Shown: positions 16,379 through 26,889 of the stretch, piece by piece
Layout of the letters: the number at the start of each line of letters is the position of its first letter
Position numbering within the stretch: position 1 is the stretch's first letter
Assembly: GCA_045602425.1 (NCBI GenBank)
Contig: JAZSBO010000016.1
Coordinates: forward strand, 62,001-126,000
Direction: 5' to 3'
Length of the DNA: 64,000 nucleotides
Source: RGIG9608 sp045602425
Lineage (GTDB): Bacteria; Bacteroidota; Bacteroidia; Bacteroidales; Paludibacteraceae
Notes under the pieces: generated by a model
What the model was told of the DNA's origin: nothing
The model's input: the letters and a program-made list of their open reading frames with translations, nothing else
Databases searched by the model: none
Program-made: the position numbers and the translations under genes

Positions 16379-16894
16379 ATGAAAAAGGAAGAAAAAAGTG
16401 CGATAATAGCACAACTGAAAGAAACGCTTGGAGCATATTCTCATTTTTATTTGACAGATACAGAGGGGTTGAACTCTCAACAAACTAGTGATTTAAGAAG
16501 AGCTTGCAATAAAGAAGGAATAAAACTTCTTGTTGTGAAAAATACTTTGCTTCATAAAGCGTTGGAGGCTATTGATACAGATTTTAGTCCGATTTATGAC
16601 GTATTAAAAAATAATACTACATTAATGTTTTCAAATACAGGAAATGCTCCTGCTAAATTAATTAAAGAATTTAGTAAAAAGGCTTCAAAACCAGTGTTGA
16701 AAGCTGCTTATGTAGAAGAAAGTTTTTATGTAGGTCAAGATCAATTAGATGTATTAATAAGCATTAAGAGCAAGAACGAACTTATTGCAGATGTCATTGC
16801 ATTGTTGCAATCTCCTGCTAAGAATGTTGTATCCGCACTCCAATCGGGAGGTAATAAATTACATGGTGTTTTAACAACACTATCAGAGAGATAA
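16379..16894 (+). CDS. rplJ: 50S ribosomal protein L10
   Basis: A 171-residue uL10: KKEEKSAIIAQLKETLGAY with LTDTEGLNSQQTSDLRRAC and LLVVKNTLLHKALE. It anchors L7/L12 dimers on the ribosomal stalk through its C-terminal helix (SPAKNVVSALQSGGNKLHGV). 18 bp after rplA. Confidence 0.96.
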   Translation: MKKEEKSAIIAQLKETLGAYSHFYLTDTEGLNSQQTSDLRRACNKEGIKLLVVKNTLLHKALEAIDTDFSPIYDVLKNNTTLMFSNTGNAPAKLIKEFSKKASKPVLKAAYVEESFYVGQDQLDVLISIKSKNELIADVIALLQSPAKNVVSALQSGGNKLHGVLTTLSER

Positions 16895-16930
16895 ATAAAA
16901 AATAAAAATAACCAATAAAAAATAAAAATC

Positions 16931-17305
16931 ATGGCAGATTTAAAAGTCTTTGCAGAACAATTAGTTAACTTAACAGTTAAAGAAGTAAATGAGTTAGCTG
17001 AAATCTTGAAAAATGAATATGGTATTGAACCTGCAGCTGCTGCTGTTGCTGTTGCTGCTCCTGCTGCTGCTGGTGCAGCTGCTGTTGAAGAAAAAACATC
17101 TTTTGATGTAGTTTTGAAATCAGCTGGAGCTAATAAATTAGCAATTGTTAAGCTTGTAAAAGAATTAACGGGTCTTGGCTTGAAAGAAGCTAAAGATATG
17201 GTAGATGCAGCTCCTTCTACAATCAAAGAAGGTGTAGCTAAAGATGAAGCTGAATCACTTAAAAAACAACTTACTGAAGCAGGAGCTGAAGTTGAACTTA
17301 AATAG
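16931..17305 (+). CDS. rplL: 50S ribosomal protein L7/L12
   Basis: A 124-residue bL12. N-terminal dimerisation domain (LKVFAEQLVNLTVKEVNELA), an Ala-rich hinge around residues 36-50, and the C-terminal domain FDVVLKSAGANKLAIVKLVK with GLGLKEAKDMVDAAPS that contacts translational GTPases. Confidence 0.97.
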   Translation: MADLKVFAEQLVNLTVKEVNELAEILKNEYGIEPAAAAVAVAAPAAAGAAAVEEKTSFDVVLKSAGANKLAIVKLVKELTGLGLKEAKDMVDAAPSTIKEGVAKDEAESLKKQLTEAGAEVELK

Positions 17306-17333
17306 GCTTTCCTCCTGATTTTCAGGCAGATAC

Positions 17334-17372
17334 GGTTTGGGATCCCGTCCAAGCGGGACTCTAAACCTTTTT
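17334..17372 (+). terminator. rplL-rpoB intergenic hairpin, likely attenuator
   Basis: GGTTT (17334-17338) pairs with AAACC (17363-17367), and ATCCCG with CGGGA inside, followed by five bases TTTTT. It sits 40 bp before rpoB. A partial terminator at this place lowers rpoBC expression relative to rplJL in other bacteria; the same role is inferred. Confidence 0.65.
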
Positions 17373-17411
17373 ATGTATAGACAAATTAAGTTCAATTAAA
17401 TATCTTATCCA

Positions 17412-20400
17412 ATGGCTTCAAATATTGATAACCAAAGAATTAACTTTGCTTCCATCAAGAATTCTTTAGAATATCCAGATTTTCTTGATGTCCAATTGAA
17501 ATCTTTTAAAGACTTCTTTCAATTAGATACAGCTCCAGAAAAGAGAAAAAATGAGGGTATGTATAAAGTATTTTCTGAAAATTTCCCTATAGAAGATACT
17601 CGTAATAATTTTAGACTTGAATTTTTAGATTATTATATAGATCCTCCCCGCTATACAATAGAGGAGTGTATAGAACGGGGATTAACTTATAGTGTTCCCC
17701 TAAAAGCACGTTTGAAATTGGAATGTACAGATCCTGAACATGAGGATTTTGATACAGTTATTCAAGATGTATTTTTGGGACCAATTCCTTACATGACGGA
17801 AAAAGGTACGTTTGTGATTAATGGTGCTGAACGTGTAATCGTTTCACAATTGCATCGTTCTCCTGGTGTATTTTTTGGTCAGAGCATGCATGCGAACGGA
17901 ACAAAACTTTATTCTGCTCGTATTATTCCTTTTAAGGGTTCTTGGATTGAGTTTGCAACAGACATTAATAATGTAATGTATGCTTATATTGATCGTAAGA
18001 AAAAATTACCTGTAACAACTCTTTTGCGTGCAATTGGTTATGAAAACGACCGCGATATATTAGAAATTTTTGGATTAGCTGAAGAAATAAAAGTTAATAA
18101 AACAAATTTAAAAAAAGCCGTTGGTCGTAAACTTGCAGCTCGCGTACTTACTGTTTGGAATGAGGATTTGGTTGACGAAGATACAGGTGAGGTTGTTACC
18201 ATTGAACGTATTAACATCTTAATTGATCGAGAAACGATACTTGAAGCTGATCATATTGAACAAATTCTTGAGTCAGGTGTAGAAACTATCTTGCTTCATA
18301 AAGATACTCAAGGTATGAGTGATTATACAATCATATATAATACTCTACAAAAAGACCCCAGTAATTCAGAGAAAGAAGCTGTTTGGTATATCTATCGCCA
18401 GTTGAGAAATGCAGATCCTGCAGATGATTCAACAGCTCGTGAAATGATAAATAGCTTGTTCTTTTCAGAAAAAAGGTATGATTTAGGAGAAGTTGGTCGT
18501 TTCCGTATAAACAGAAAGTTAGGACTTACTACAGATAAGAGCGTAGGAGTTCTTACCAAAGAAGATATCATTGAAATTATCAAATATTTGATTGAATTGA
18601 TTAATTCAAAAGCAGAAGTTGATGATATCGACCATTTGAGTAATCGTCGTGTTCGTACAGGGGGCGAACAATTGTATAATCAATTCGGGATAGGATTGGC
18701 ACGTATGGCACGTACAATTCGTGAGAGAATGAATGTTCGTGATAACGAGGTGTTTACTCCGACTGACTTGATAAATGCTAATGTGATTTCGTCAGTAATT
18801 AATTCTTTCTTTGGAACAAATGCTTTGTCGCAGTTTATGGATCAAACCAATCCTTTGGCAGAAATAACGCATAAACGTCGTTTATCTGCATTAGGTCCTG
18901 GAGGTTTGTCGCGTGAACGTGCAGGTTTCGAAGTGCGTGACGTGCATTATACTCACTATGGTCGTCTTTGTCCAATTGAAACGCCAGAAGGTCCAAATAT
19001 TGGTTTGATTTCATCTTTGTGTGTATATGCAAAAATAAATGATTTAGGATTTATCGAGACTCCTTATCGTAAAGTAAGTGATGGATCTGTTGATTTGACA
19101 GCTGAAGGTGTAACTTATTTGACTGCAGAGGAAGAAACTAGTAAAATTATAGCTCAAGGAAATGCTCCTTTAGATGAAAATGGTAAATTTATACTTTCTC
19201 GTGTTAAATCAAGACAAGATGCAGATTATCCGGTTGTTGGACCATCACAAGTAGAACTTATGGATGTTGCTCCACAACAAATTGCATCTATTGCAGCTGC
19301 ATTAATTCCTTGTTTAGAGCATGATGATGCTAACCGTGCGTTGATGGGATCAAACATGATGCGTCAAGCTGTTCCTATTCTACGTCCAGAGGCTCCTATT
19401 GTTGGTACGGGTATTGAAGGAAAAATGATAAAAGATTCTCGTACGCAGATAATGGCAGAGGGGGATGGTGTTGTTGATTTTGTTGATGCACAGAGAATTA
19501 TTGTTAATTACGATCAAACGGAAGATGAGAGATTTGTATCTTTTGATGATTCGAAGAAAGAATATGTATTACCAAAATTCCAACGCACAAATCAAGATAC
19601 AACTATAGATTTGCGTCCTATTGTTAAAAAAGGACAGCGAGTTAAAGCTGGTGATATACTTACAGAAGGCTATGCTACTCAAAATGGAGAACTTGCACTA
19701 GGGCGAAATCTTAAGGTTGCGTTTATACCATGGAAGGGTTATAACTATGAAGATGCTATCGTATTAAACGAACGTATTGTTCGTGAAGATATCTTTACTT
19801 CAGTTCATGTGAGTGAATATTCTTTAGAGGTTCGTGAGACGAAACGCGGTCTTGAGGAATTGACGGCTGATATCCCTAACGTTAGTGAAGATGCGACTAA
19901 AAATTTGGATGAGAATGGAATCATTCGTATTGGAGCGTATGTTGAGCCAGGAGATATACTTATTGGTAAAATAACTCCGAAAGGGGAATCTGATCCTTCT
20001 CCAGAAGAAAAATTATTAAGAGCAATTTTTGGTGATAAAGCAGGTGATGTTAAAGATGCTTCATTGAAAGCAACGCCTTCTCTTTCAGGTGTTGTTATTG
20101 GTAAAAATCTTTATTCTAAAAAGATAAAAGATCGTAAGGCTAAAAATGCTGATAAAGCATCGTTAACACAATTAGATGAAGAGTTTAATAAAGAAGTCGC
20201 TATCTTAAAATCTTTATTGATAGAGAAACTTCTTGTTTTAACAAGTGGAAAAACTTCACAAGGAGTAAAAGATTCTTTAGGTGCATTTGTAGTCCCAAAA
20301 GGAACGAAGTTCACTCAAAAGGTTTTAAATGAGATTGATTATATAAGTGTTCAACTTGTAAAATGGACAGCAGATGCAAATAAAAATGAGATGATACGTG

Positions 20401-21224
20401 AAGTGATTCTCAATTATATAAGGAAATATAAAGAAGCAGATGCTCGTTTGAAACGCAAGAAGTTTAATTTGACAATTGGAGATGAATTGCCATCAGGAAT
20501 TGTACAATTAGCAAGAGTTTATATTGCTAAAAAACGTAAAATTCGTGTAGGTGATAAAATGGCTGGTCGTCACGGAAATAAGGGTATTGTATCGAAAATT
20601 GTTAGACAAGAAGATATGCCATTCCTTGAAGATGGAACTCCAGTTGATATTTGTTTGAATCCTCTTGGTGTACCATCTCGTATGAACTTAGGGCAGATTT
20701 TTGAGACTGTTCTTGGTTGGGCAGGAAAAGAACTTGGGGTGAAGTTTGCAACGCCAATTTTTGATGGTGTGACTTTAGATGATTTGAATAAATGGACAGA
20801 GAAGGCAAACGTTCCTAACTATGGTAAGACATATCTATATGATGGAGGTACAGGTGTTCGTTTTGACCAACCTGCTACTGTAGGTGTTATTTATATGTTG
20901 AAATTAGGACATATGGTTGATGATAAGATGCATGCACGTTCAATAGGTCCATATTCACTTATAACTCAACAGCCTCTTGGAGGAAAAGCACAATTTGGTG
21001 GTCAACGTTTTGGTGAGATGGAGGTTTGGGCTCTTGAGGCATTTGGTGCATCACATGTTTTGCAAGAGATATTAACTGTAAAATCAGATGATGTTATGGG
21101 ACGTGCAAGAACTTATGAGGCGATTGTTAAAGGTGACAATATGCCAACACCAAATATTCCTGAATCGTTGAATGTGTTATTGCATGAGTTGAGAGGATTA
21201 GGATTGAGAATAGATCTTGATTAA
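17412..21224 (+). CDS. rpoB: DNA-directed RNA polymerase subunit beta
   Basis: A 1270-residue beta subunit. The rifampicin-binding cluster reads ALSQFMDQTNPLAEITHKRR then LSALGPGGLSRERAG, with the residues equivalent to E. coli D516, H526 and S531 all wild type. GHMVDDKMHARSIGPYSLIT near the end and the DKMAGRHGNKGIVS block are universal beta motifs. rpoC follows after 32 bp. Confidence 0.99.
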   Translation: MASNIDNQRINFASIKNSLEYPDFLDVQLKSFKDFFQLDTAPEKRKNEGMYKVFSENFPIEDTRNNFRLEFLDYYIDPPRYTIEECIERGLTYSVPLKARLKLECTDPEHEDFDTVIQDVFLGPIPYMTEKGTFVINGAERVIVSQLHRSPGVFFGQSMHANGTKLYSARIIPFKGSWIEFATDINNVMYAYIDRKKKLPVTTLLRAIGYENDRDILEIFGLAEEIKVNKTNLKKAVGRKLAARVLTVWNEDLVDEDTGEVVTIERINILIDRETILEADHIEQILESGVETILLHKDTQGMSDYTIIYNTLQKDPSNSEKEAVWYIYRQLRNADPADDSTAREMINSLFFSEKRYDLGEVGRFRINRKLGLTTDKSVGVLTKEDIIEIIKYLIELINSKAEVDDIDHLSNRRVRTGGEQLYNQFGIGLARMARTIRERMNVRDNEVFTPTDLINANVISSVINSFFGTNALSQFMDQTNPLAEITHKRRLSALGPGGLSRERAGFEVRDVHYTHYGRLCPIETPEGPNIGLISSLCVYAKINDLGFIETPYRKVSDGSVDLTAEGVTYLTAEEETSKIIAQGNAPLDENGKFILSRVKSRQDADYPVVGPSQVELMDVAPQQIASIAAALIPCLEHDDANRALMGSNMMRQAVPILRPEAPIVGTGIEGKMIKDSRTQIMAEGDGVVDFVDAQRIIVNYDQTEDERFVSFDDSKKEYVLPKFQRTNQDTTIDLRPIVKKGQRVKAGDILTEGYATQNGELALGRNLKVAFIPWKGYNYEDAIVLNERIVREDIFTSVHVSEYSLEVRETKRGLEELTADIPNVSEDATKNLDENGIIRIGAYVEPGDILIGKITPKGESDPSPEEKLLRAIFGDKAGDVKDASLKATPSLSGVVIGKNLYSKKIKDRKAKNADKASLTQLDEEFNKEVAILKSLLIEKLLVLTSGKTSQGVKDSLGAFVVPKGTKFTQKVLNEIDYISVQLVKWTADANKNEMIREVILNYIRKYKEADARLKRKKFNLTIGDELPSGIVQLARVYIAKKRKIRVGDKMAGRHGNKGIVSKIVRQEDMPFLEDGTPVDICLNPLGVPSRMNLGQIFETVLGWAGKELGVKFATPIFDGVTLDDLNKWTEKANVPNYGKTYLYDGGTGVRFDQPATVGVIYMLKLGHMVDDKMHARSIGPYSLITQQPLGGKAQFGGQRFGEMEVWALEAFGASHVLQEILTVKSDDVMGRARTYEAIVKGDNMPTPNIPESLNVLLHELRGLGLRIDLD

Positions 21225-21256
21225 TTCGATTTTCGTTGAAATAAAAAGTAAAGACT

Positions 21257-24200
21257 ATGGCTTTTAAAAAAGATAACAAGATAAAAAATAACTTCAAGAA
21301 GATTACCATCGGTTTAGCATCTCCTGAGGAGATATTAGAATCTTCGTATGGTGAGGTTTTAAAACCAGAAACTATCAATTATCGTACATACAAACCAGAG
21401 CGTGATGGATTGTTTTGTGAAAGAATATTCGGTCCCATAAAGGATTACGAATGTCATTGTGGAAAGTACAAACGTATTCGTTACAAAGGTATCGTTTGTG
21501 ATAGATGTGGTGTCGAAGTTACTGAGAAAAAAGTACGTCGTGAGCGTGCAGGGCACATTCAGTTAGTTGTTCCAATTGCTCATATTTGGTATTTCCGTTC
21601 TTTACCAAACAAAATGGGATACTTACTTGGTATGCCAAGTAAAAAATTGGATAATATTATTTATTATGAAAAATATGTTATTATTCAACCTGGTATTTTA
21701 GAAGGGAAAGAAGGTATTGCTGTTGGAGAAACTTTAACTGAAGAAGAATATCTTGATTTACTTGATACTTTACCAAAAGAAAATCAATATTTAGATGATT
21801 CTGACCCAAATAAATTTATTGCTAAGATGGGGGCAGAAGCAGTTAGCGATTTGCTTTCAAGATTGGATTTAGATACGCTTTCTTATGAATTAAGAAATGA
21901 AGCAAATACATCTAATTCTCAACAACGTAAAAATGAAGCATTGAAAAGACTTCAAGTTGTAGAGTCGTTCCGTGCCGCTAAGAATAATAAACCTGAATGG
22001 ATGATTTTAAAGGTAATTCCTGTAATTCCGCCAGAATTACGTCCTTTAGTTCCTCTTGACGGTGGTCGTTTTGCAACATCAGATTTGAATGATTTGTATC
22101 GTAGAGTAATTATTCGTAATAATCGTCTAAAACGATTGATAGAGATAAAAGCTCCTGAAGTTATCTTACGCAACGAAAAACGTATGTTGCAAGAAGCTGT
22201 TGACTCGTTGTTTGATAACTCGCGTAAAGCAAGTGCGATGAAAACGGATTCTAATCGTCCATTAAAATCATTATCTGATTCTTTGAAAGGAAAACAGGGG
22301 CGTTTCCGTCAAAATTTGCTTGGTAAACGTGTTGACTATTCTGCTCGTTCGGTTATCGTTGTCGGTCCAGAACTTAAAATGCATGAGTGTGGATTGCCTA
22401 AAGGAATGGCGGTAGAGCTTTATAAACCGTTTATAATTAGAAAGTTGATAGAACGCGGTATTGTTAAAACTGTAAAATCGGCAAAGAAAATTGTTGATAG
22501 AAAAGATGCTGTTGTATGGGATATCTTGGAATTAGTAATGAAAGGTCATCCTGTATTACTGAACCGTGCTCCGACTTTGCATAGATTAGGTATTCAAGCT
22601 TTCCAACCAAAGTTGATAGAAGGAAAAGCTATTCAATTACATCCATTGTCTTGTACTGCATTTAATGCTGACTTTGATGGTGACCAAATGGCTGTTCACT
22701 TGCCATTAGGAAATGAGGCTATTTTGGAAGCTCAATTATTAATGTTAGCTTCACATAATATTTTGAATCCTGCAAATGGTGCACCTATTACAATCCCTTC
22801 TCAGGATATGGTTCTTGGTCTTTATTATATTACGAAACCAAGAGATGGAGTAAAAGGTGAAGGTTTAAGTTTTTATTCTCCCGAAGAAGTAGAGATCGCT
22901 TATAATGAGGGAAAAGTAGATATCCATGCAAATATTTCTGTTCGAGTTAATGATATTGTTGAAGGGAAACCTGTTTCGCATACAATAAAAACTACAGTAG
23001 GACGTGTATTTGTAAATAGATATGTTCCCGAAGAAGTTGGTTTTATCAACGAATTGCTTTCTAAAAAATCTTTGCGTAGCATTATTAGTCGTGTGATTGA
23101 GACATGTGGTGTAGCAAAAACAGCACAATTCTTAGATGATATTAAGGATTTAGGATATAAAATGGCGTTTCAAGGAGGTTTGTCATTTAATTTGGGTGAT
23201 GTAATCATACCTGAAGAAAAAGCAGAACTTGTGAAAAAAGGTTATGAAGATGTTGAAGAAATTATGAATAACTATAATATGGGATTCATTACCTACAACG
23301 AACGTTATAACCAAATTATTGATACATGGACTCGTGTTAACGACAGTTTGAAAAAGATTTTGATAAATCACTTGTCAAATGATAATCAAGGATTTAATGC
23401 CGTTTATATGATGTTGGATTCGGGTGCTCGTGGATCTACAGAACAGATTCGCCAGTTGTCGGGTATGCGTGGTTTGATGGCAAAACCAACAAAATCTACG
23501 GCAGAAGGAGGGCAAATTATCGAAAACCCAATTCTTGCAAACTTTAAAGAAGGATTGTCTGTATTGGAGTACTTTATTTCTACTCACGGTGCTCGTAAAG
23601 GTTTGGCTGATACAGCATTGAAGACTGCGGACGCAGGTTATTTGACTCGTCGTTTGGTAGATGTATCGCATGATGTAATTATTACAGAAGAGGATTGTGG
23701 AACATTGAGAGGGCTTGTAGCGACAGAGGTTAAAAATAATGAACAGGTGGTAGCATCTCTTTATGAAAGAATACTTGGACGTGTTTCTGTTCACGATGTG
23801 ATTCATCCATTAACTGGTGAAATAATTGTAAAAGCTGGCGAGGAAATTGTTGAATCTGCAGCGAAAAAAATTCAGGATTCTCCTATAGAAAGAGTTGAGA
23901 TTCGTTCGGTATTGACTTGTGAGGCAAAACGTGGAGTTTGTGCTAAATGTTATGGTAGAAACTTGGCTACAGGTCGTATGGTTAATAAAGGTGAAGCTGT
24001 TGGTGTTATTGCTGCTCAGTCTATTGGTGAACCAGGTACACAGTTGACGTTGAGAACGTTCCATGTTGGAGGTATTGCTTCAAATATTGCAACTGAATCA
24101 AGTATTGTATCACGTTATGATGGTATTGTAGAAATTGATGAGTTAAGAACGGTTAAGACAAAAGAATCTGATGAATATCAGATAGTTATTGGTCGTTTGG

Positions 24201-25513
24201 CAGAAATGAAGATAATTGACCCTACGACAGGTATTGCATTATCAACGCAAAATATTCCTTATGGTTCTAAACTTTTTGTTGACAATGGAGCTAAAATAGA
24301 AAAAGGAACAAAAATTTGTGAGTGGGATCCATTTAATGCTGTTATTGTTTCTGATTTTGATGGTAAAATAGAATTTGAATCTGTGATTGAAAATTCTACA
24401 TATAAGGTAGAAACTGATGAAGCAACAGGTTTGAAAGAAAAGATTATTATCGAATCAAGAGATAAAAATAAATTGCCAGCAGTACATATTTTAGATGAGA
24501 AAGGTGAAATACTGAAAGCTTATAACTTACCTGTGGGTGCTCATTTGGTTGTTGAAGAAGGGAATGATATAAAAGCAGGTGATTTGTTAATAAAGATTCC
24601 ACGTGCTGTTGGTAAGGCTGGTGATATCACAGGTGGTTTGCCTCGTGTTACAGAGTTATTTGAGGCACGAAATCCATCTAATCCTGCTATTGTGTCTGAA
24701 ATTGACGGAGAGGTGTCTTTCGGTAAAATAAAGAGAGGTAATCGTGAAATTGTTATAACATCGCGTACGGGTGAAGTTTGTAAACATTTGGTTCCATTGT
24801 CAAAACAGATTTTGGTTCAGGAAAATGATTTTGTTCGTGCAGGTACGGCATTGTCTGATGGAGCGGTTACACCTTCTGATATTCTATCGATAAAAGGACC
24901 TACTGCAGTGCAAGACTATATTGTAAACGAAGTTCAAGATGTATATCGTTTGCAAGAAGTAAAAATCAATGACAAACATTTCGAAGTTATTGTTCGTCAA
25001 ATGATGCGTAAAGTTCAAATTGAAGATCCAGGTGATACACGATTCTTAGAAAAACAACTTGTTCATAAAAACGAATTTAATGATGAGAACGATCGTATTT
25101 GGGGCAAAAAAGTTGTTGTAGATGCTGGTGATTCAGAGAATTTGAAACCTGGTCAGATTGTTACTGCAAGAAAATTGCGTGATGAAAATAGTATGTTGAA
25201 ACGTAAAGATATGCGTTTAGTACAAGCACGTGATGCTAATCCCGCAATTTCAAGTCAAGTACTTCAAGGTATAACACGTGCAGCTTTACAAACAACAAGT
25301 TTTATGTCAGCTGCATCTTTCCAAGAAACTACTAAAGTGCTTAATGAGGCTGCAATAAATGGTCGCGTTGATAATTTGGAAGGAATGAAAGAAAACGTTA
25401 TTTGCGGACATTTAATTCCTGCTGGTACGGGTATGCGTGACTTTAATAAATTGATTGTCGCTTCAAAAGAAGATTACGAAAGAGCTCTTCTTGAAGAAGA
25501 AAATAAAATCTAA
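21257..25513 (+). CDS. rpoC: DNA-directed RNA polymerase subunit beta'
   Basis: A 1418-residue beta' subunit. The first zinc site is CHCGKYKRIRYKGIVCDRCG, the catalytic magnesium loop is FNADFDGDQMAVHLPL, and the second zinc site is CEAKRGVCAKCYGRNL. The trigger-loop region includes GEPGTQLTLRTFHVGG. It ends the cluster at a strong terminator. Confidence 0.99.
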   Translation: MAFKKDNKIKNNFKKITIGLASPEEILESSYGEVLKPETINYRTYKPERDGLFCERIFGPIKDYECHCGKYKRIRYKGIVCDRCGVEVTEKKVRRERAGHIQLVVPIAHIWYFRSLPNKMGYLLGMPSKKLDNIIYYEKYVIIQPGILEGKEGIAVGETLTEEEYLDLLDTLPKENQYLDDSDPNKFIAKMGAEAVSDLLSRLDLDTLSYELRNEANTSNSQQRKNEALKRLQVVESFRAAKNNKPEWMILKVIPVIPPELRPLVPLDGGRFATSDLNDLYRRVIIRNNRLKRLIEIKAPEVILRNEKRMLQEAVDSLFDNSRKASAMKTDSNRPLKSLSDSLKGKQGRFRQNLLGKRVDYSARSVIVVGPELKMHECGLPKGMAVELYKPFIIRKLIERGIVKTVKSAKKIVDRKDAVVWDILELVMKGHPVLLNRAPTLHRLGIQAFQPKLIEGKAIQLHPLSCTAFNADFDGDQMAVHLPLGNEAILEAQLLMLASHNILNPANGAPITIPSQDMVLGLYYITKPRDGVKGEGLSFYSPEEVEIAYNEGKVDIHANISVRVNDIVEGKPVSHTIKTTVGRVFVNRYVPEEVGFINELLSKKSLRSIISRVIETCGVAKTAQFLDDIKDLGYKMAFQGGLSFNLGDVIIPEEKAELVKKGYEDVEEIMNNYNMGFITYNERYNQIIDTWTRVNDSLKKILINHLSNDNQGFNAVYMMLDSGARGSTEQIRQLSGMRGLMAKPTKSTAEGGQIIENPILANFKEGLSVLEYFISTHGARKGLADTALKTADAGYLTRRLVDVSHDVIITEEDCGTLRGLVATEVKNNEQVVASLYERILGRVSVHDVIHPLTGEIIVKAGEEIVESAAKKIQDSPIERVEIRSVLTCEAKRGVCAKCYGRNLATGRMVNKGEAVGVIAAQSIGEPGTQLTLRTFHVGGIASNIATESSIVSRYDGIVEIDELRTVKTKESDEYQIVIGRLAEMKIIDPTTGIALSTQNIPYGSKLFVDNGAKIEKGTKICEWDPFNAVIVSDFDGKIEFESVIENSTYKVETDEATGLKEKIIIESRDKNKLPAVHILDEKGEILKAYNLPVGAHLVVEEGNDIKAGDLLIKIPRAVGKAGDITGGLPRVTELFEARNPSNPAIVSEIDGEVSFGKIKRGNREIVITSRTGEVCKHLVPLSKQILVQENDFVRAGTALSDGAVTPSDILSIKGPTAVQDYIVNEVQDVYRLQEVKINDKHFEVIVRQMMRKVQIEDPGDTRFLEKQLVHKNEFNDENDRIWGKKVVVDAGDSENLKPGQIVTARKLRDENSMLKRKDMRLVQARDANPAISSQVLQGITRAALQTTSFMSAASFQETTKVLNEAAINGRVDNLEGMKENVICGHLIPAGTGMRDFNKLIVASKEDYERALLEEENKI

Positions 25514-25521
25514 AATTAATA

Positions 25522-25580
25522 AATACCCTATTCTTCTCTGAATTTTAATTTTTTTTAGCAGAAAAGTAGGGTATTTTTTA
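25522..25580 (+). terminator. rpoBC operon terminator
   Basis: AATACCCTA (25522-25530) pairs with TAGGGTATT (25567-25575), followed by a T run; the long loop has further T/A pairing. Confidence 0.85.
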
Positions 25581-25600
25581 TATTTTAAATAAAAAGTATT

Positions 25601-25608
25601 TATATTTG
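25601..25608 (+). promoter_or_regulatory. -7 element for the outer-membrane protein gene
   Basis: TATATTTG matches TAnnTTTG, 28 bp upstream of the ATG at 25637. No TTTG at ideal distance. Confidence 0.5.
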
Positions 25609-25636
25609 TTGCAAATTTTACGATAATTAAGTTGAA

Positions 25637-26494
25637 ATGCGTTCAAAATTAAGATATTGGGTTGTATTTCTTGTAGTATTTCTTTTTCTACCAACATCTG
25701 TGTCGCGAGCACAAATGTTGTTGTTAGCGAAAGAACATACAGGGAGATTGGTTGTTGGACCAGGATTTTTTAGTTCTGATGCAGGTCGTGATGGTGTCTT
25801 CCAATTCTATAATCCTCGAATTTCTGTAGGGTTTGATTATTCGTATCGTATCCATGATCGCTGGGGAGTGAAACTTGGTGTTAGTTATGGTGTGTATGGA
25901 GAGAAAGATGGCAATTGGCGTCCTCATCGTGGCTGGGAGGTCTCTACACAATTAGTGGATTTAACAGCGTCTGTGCAATTTTATATCTTAAAGAGAAACG
26001 TATCTGGTACATGTCCTGATTTTTATATTGCAGCAGGAGTTGGAGGTTTAGCAAGTATTAATCCGAAAGTGACTCAACCAAATTACACTGCGGGAATGAC
26101 ACTATTGCCTGAAGTTGGAATTACAAAACAAGAGGCAATTGATAAATGGAATGAAACTCATAGCGAAAAACGTGAACTTTCTTCAAAAGAGAACCCTAAT
26201 GCTGTTATCCGGTATGATAAAAATGTATTAGTAGCACCTACGTTTCCGCTTTCGATAGGAGCAACATGGGGAATTGGTAAACGTTTTCTTCTTGGTGTTG
26301 ATTATACAATACGTATTTCTACGAATGACTATTTGGACAATTTAAATCCAATAGGGTCGTGGTATCCAGATATGTATTCATCATTGAGTTTTTCCGTAGG
26401 TTATATTTTGAAAACAGATTGTTATACTTGTTATTCTGCATTATCTAAACCTAAATTTAGAAAAACAAAAGCATCTTCTGGTTATTGGTTCTAA
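25637..26494 (+). CDS. Putative outer-membrane beta-barrel protein
   Basis: A 285-residue protein with an N-terminal signal peptide (WVVFLVVFLFLPTSVSRAQ, likely cut after Ala-Gln near residue 26). The mature part has alternating strands rich in aromatic and small residues (RISVGFDYSYRIHDRWGVKLGVSYGVYG; SIGATWGIGKRFLLGVDYTIRIS), as in small porin-like barrels. A Cys pair (CYTC) lies near the C-terminus, which ends in Trp-Phe. No specific family is recognised; function is unknown. It has its own promoter element and terminator. Confidence 0.7.
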   Translation: MRSKLRYWVVFLVVFLFLPTSVSRAQMLLLAKEHTGRLVVGPGFFSSDAGRDGVFQFYNPRISVGFDYSYRIHDRWGVKLGVSYGVYGEKDGNWRPHRGWEVSTQLVDLTASVQFYILKRNVSGTCPDFYIAAGVGGLASINPKVTQPNYTAGMTLLPEVGITKQEAIDKWNETHSEKRELSSKENPNAVIRYDKNVLVAPTFPLSIGATWGIGKRFLLGVDYTIRISTNDYLDNLNPIGSWYPDMYSSLSFSVGYILKTDCYTCYSALSKPKFRKTKASSGYWF

Positions 26495-26517
26495 TAGAAG
26501 ATACTGCTTGATAATAT

Positions 26518-26551
26518 AAAAACTGCTTTTTGAGAGGCAGTTTTTCTTTTT
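26518..26551 (+). terminator. Terminator after the outer-membrane protein gene
   Basis: AAAAACTGC (26518-26526) pairs with GCAGTTTTT (26537-26545), followed by CTTTTTT. Confidence 0.85.
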
Positions 26552-26552
26552 T

Positions 26553-26843
26553 ATGAAAGAGCAAGATTTTAAGTTAATAGGAAATTTTTTGTCAGACTCT
26601 CTGAAAGAGATGGGGATAGAAAAAAAACTTGAAGAAACAAGAGTGATTCAAGTGTGGAATTCTTTGTTTGGTGATTCTATGAGAAAATTTATTGGGAAAG
26701 TTTATGTAAAAAATAGAATCCTTTACATAGAAGTGACATCTTCACTATTGAAACAAAATTTACTCTATCAGAAAGAACTTTTTATCGCAAAAATAAATCA
26801 GCAAGCAGGAACAAATATTTTAGACGATATACATTTTTTTTAG
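26553..26843 (+). CDS. DUF721/DciA-like protein
   Basis: A 96-residue protein: LIGNFLSDSLKEMGIEKKLEETRVIQVWNSL and then VKNRILYIEVTSSLLKQNLLYQKELFIAKIN match the DUF721 (DciA-related) family. DciA loads replicative helicase in bacteria lacking DnaC; short DUF721 proteins in Bacteroidota are assumed related but untested. The ATG lies right behind the preceding terminator. Confidence 0.75.
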   Translation: MKEQDFKLIGNFLSDSLKEMGIEKKLEETRVIQVWNSLFGDSMRKFIGKVYVKNRILYIEVTSSLLKQNLLYQKELFIAKINQQAGTNILDDIHFF

Positions 26844-26850
26844 CAAGATT

Positions 26851-26883
26851 TTTGTTTATACTTTGTTAAAACGATTACCTTTG
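26851..26883 (+). promoter_or_regulatory. Promoter of the NUC1 nuclease gene
   Basis: TTTG at 26851-26854 and TACCTTTG at 26876-26883 with a 21-bp spacer. The predicted start of transcription falls within a few bases of the first possible ATG at 26890, so a downstream ATG (26896 or 26905) may be the true start. Confidence 0.7.
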
Positions 26884-26889
26884 TACTGT

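Noticed and set aside
18780..19000. Rifampicin-resistance changes in rpoB
   Set aside because: The residues equivalent to D516, H526 and S531 are all wild type in the visible cluster.
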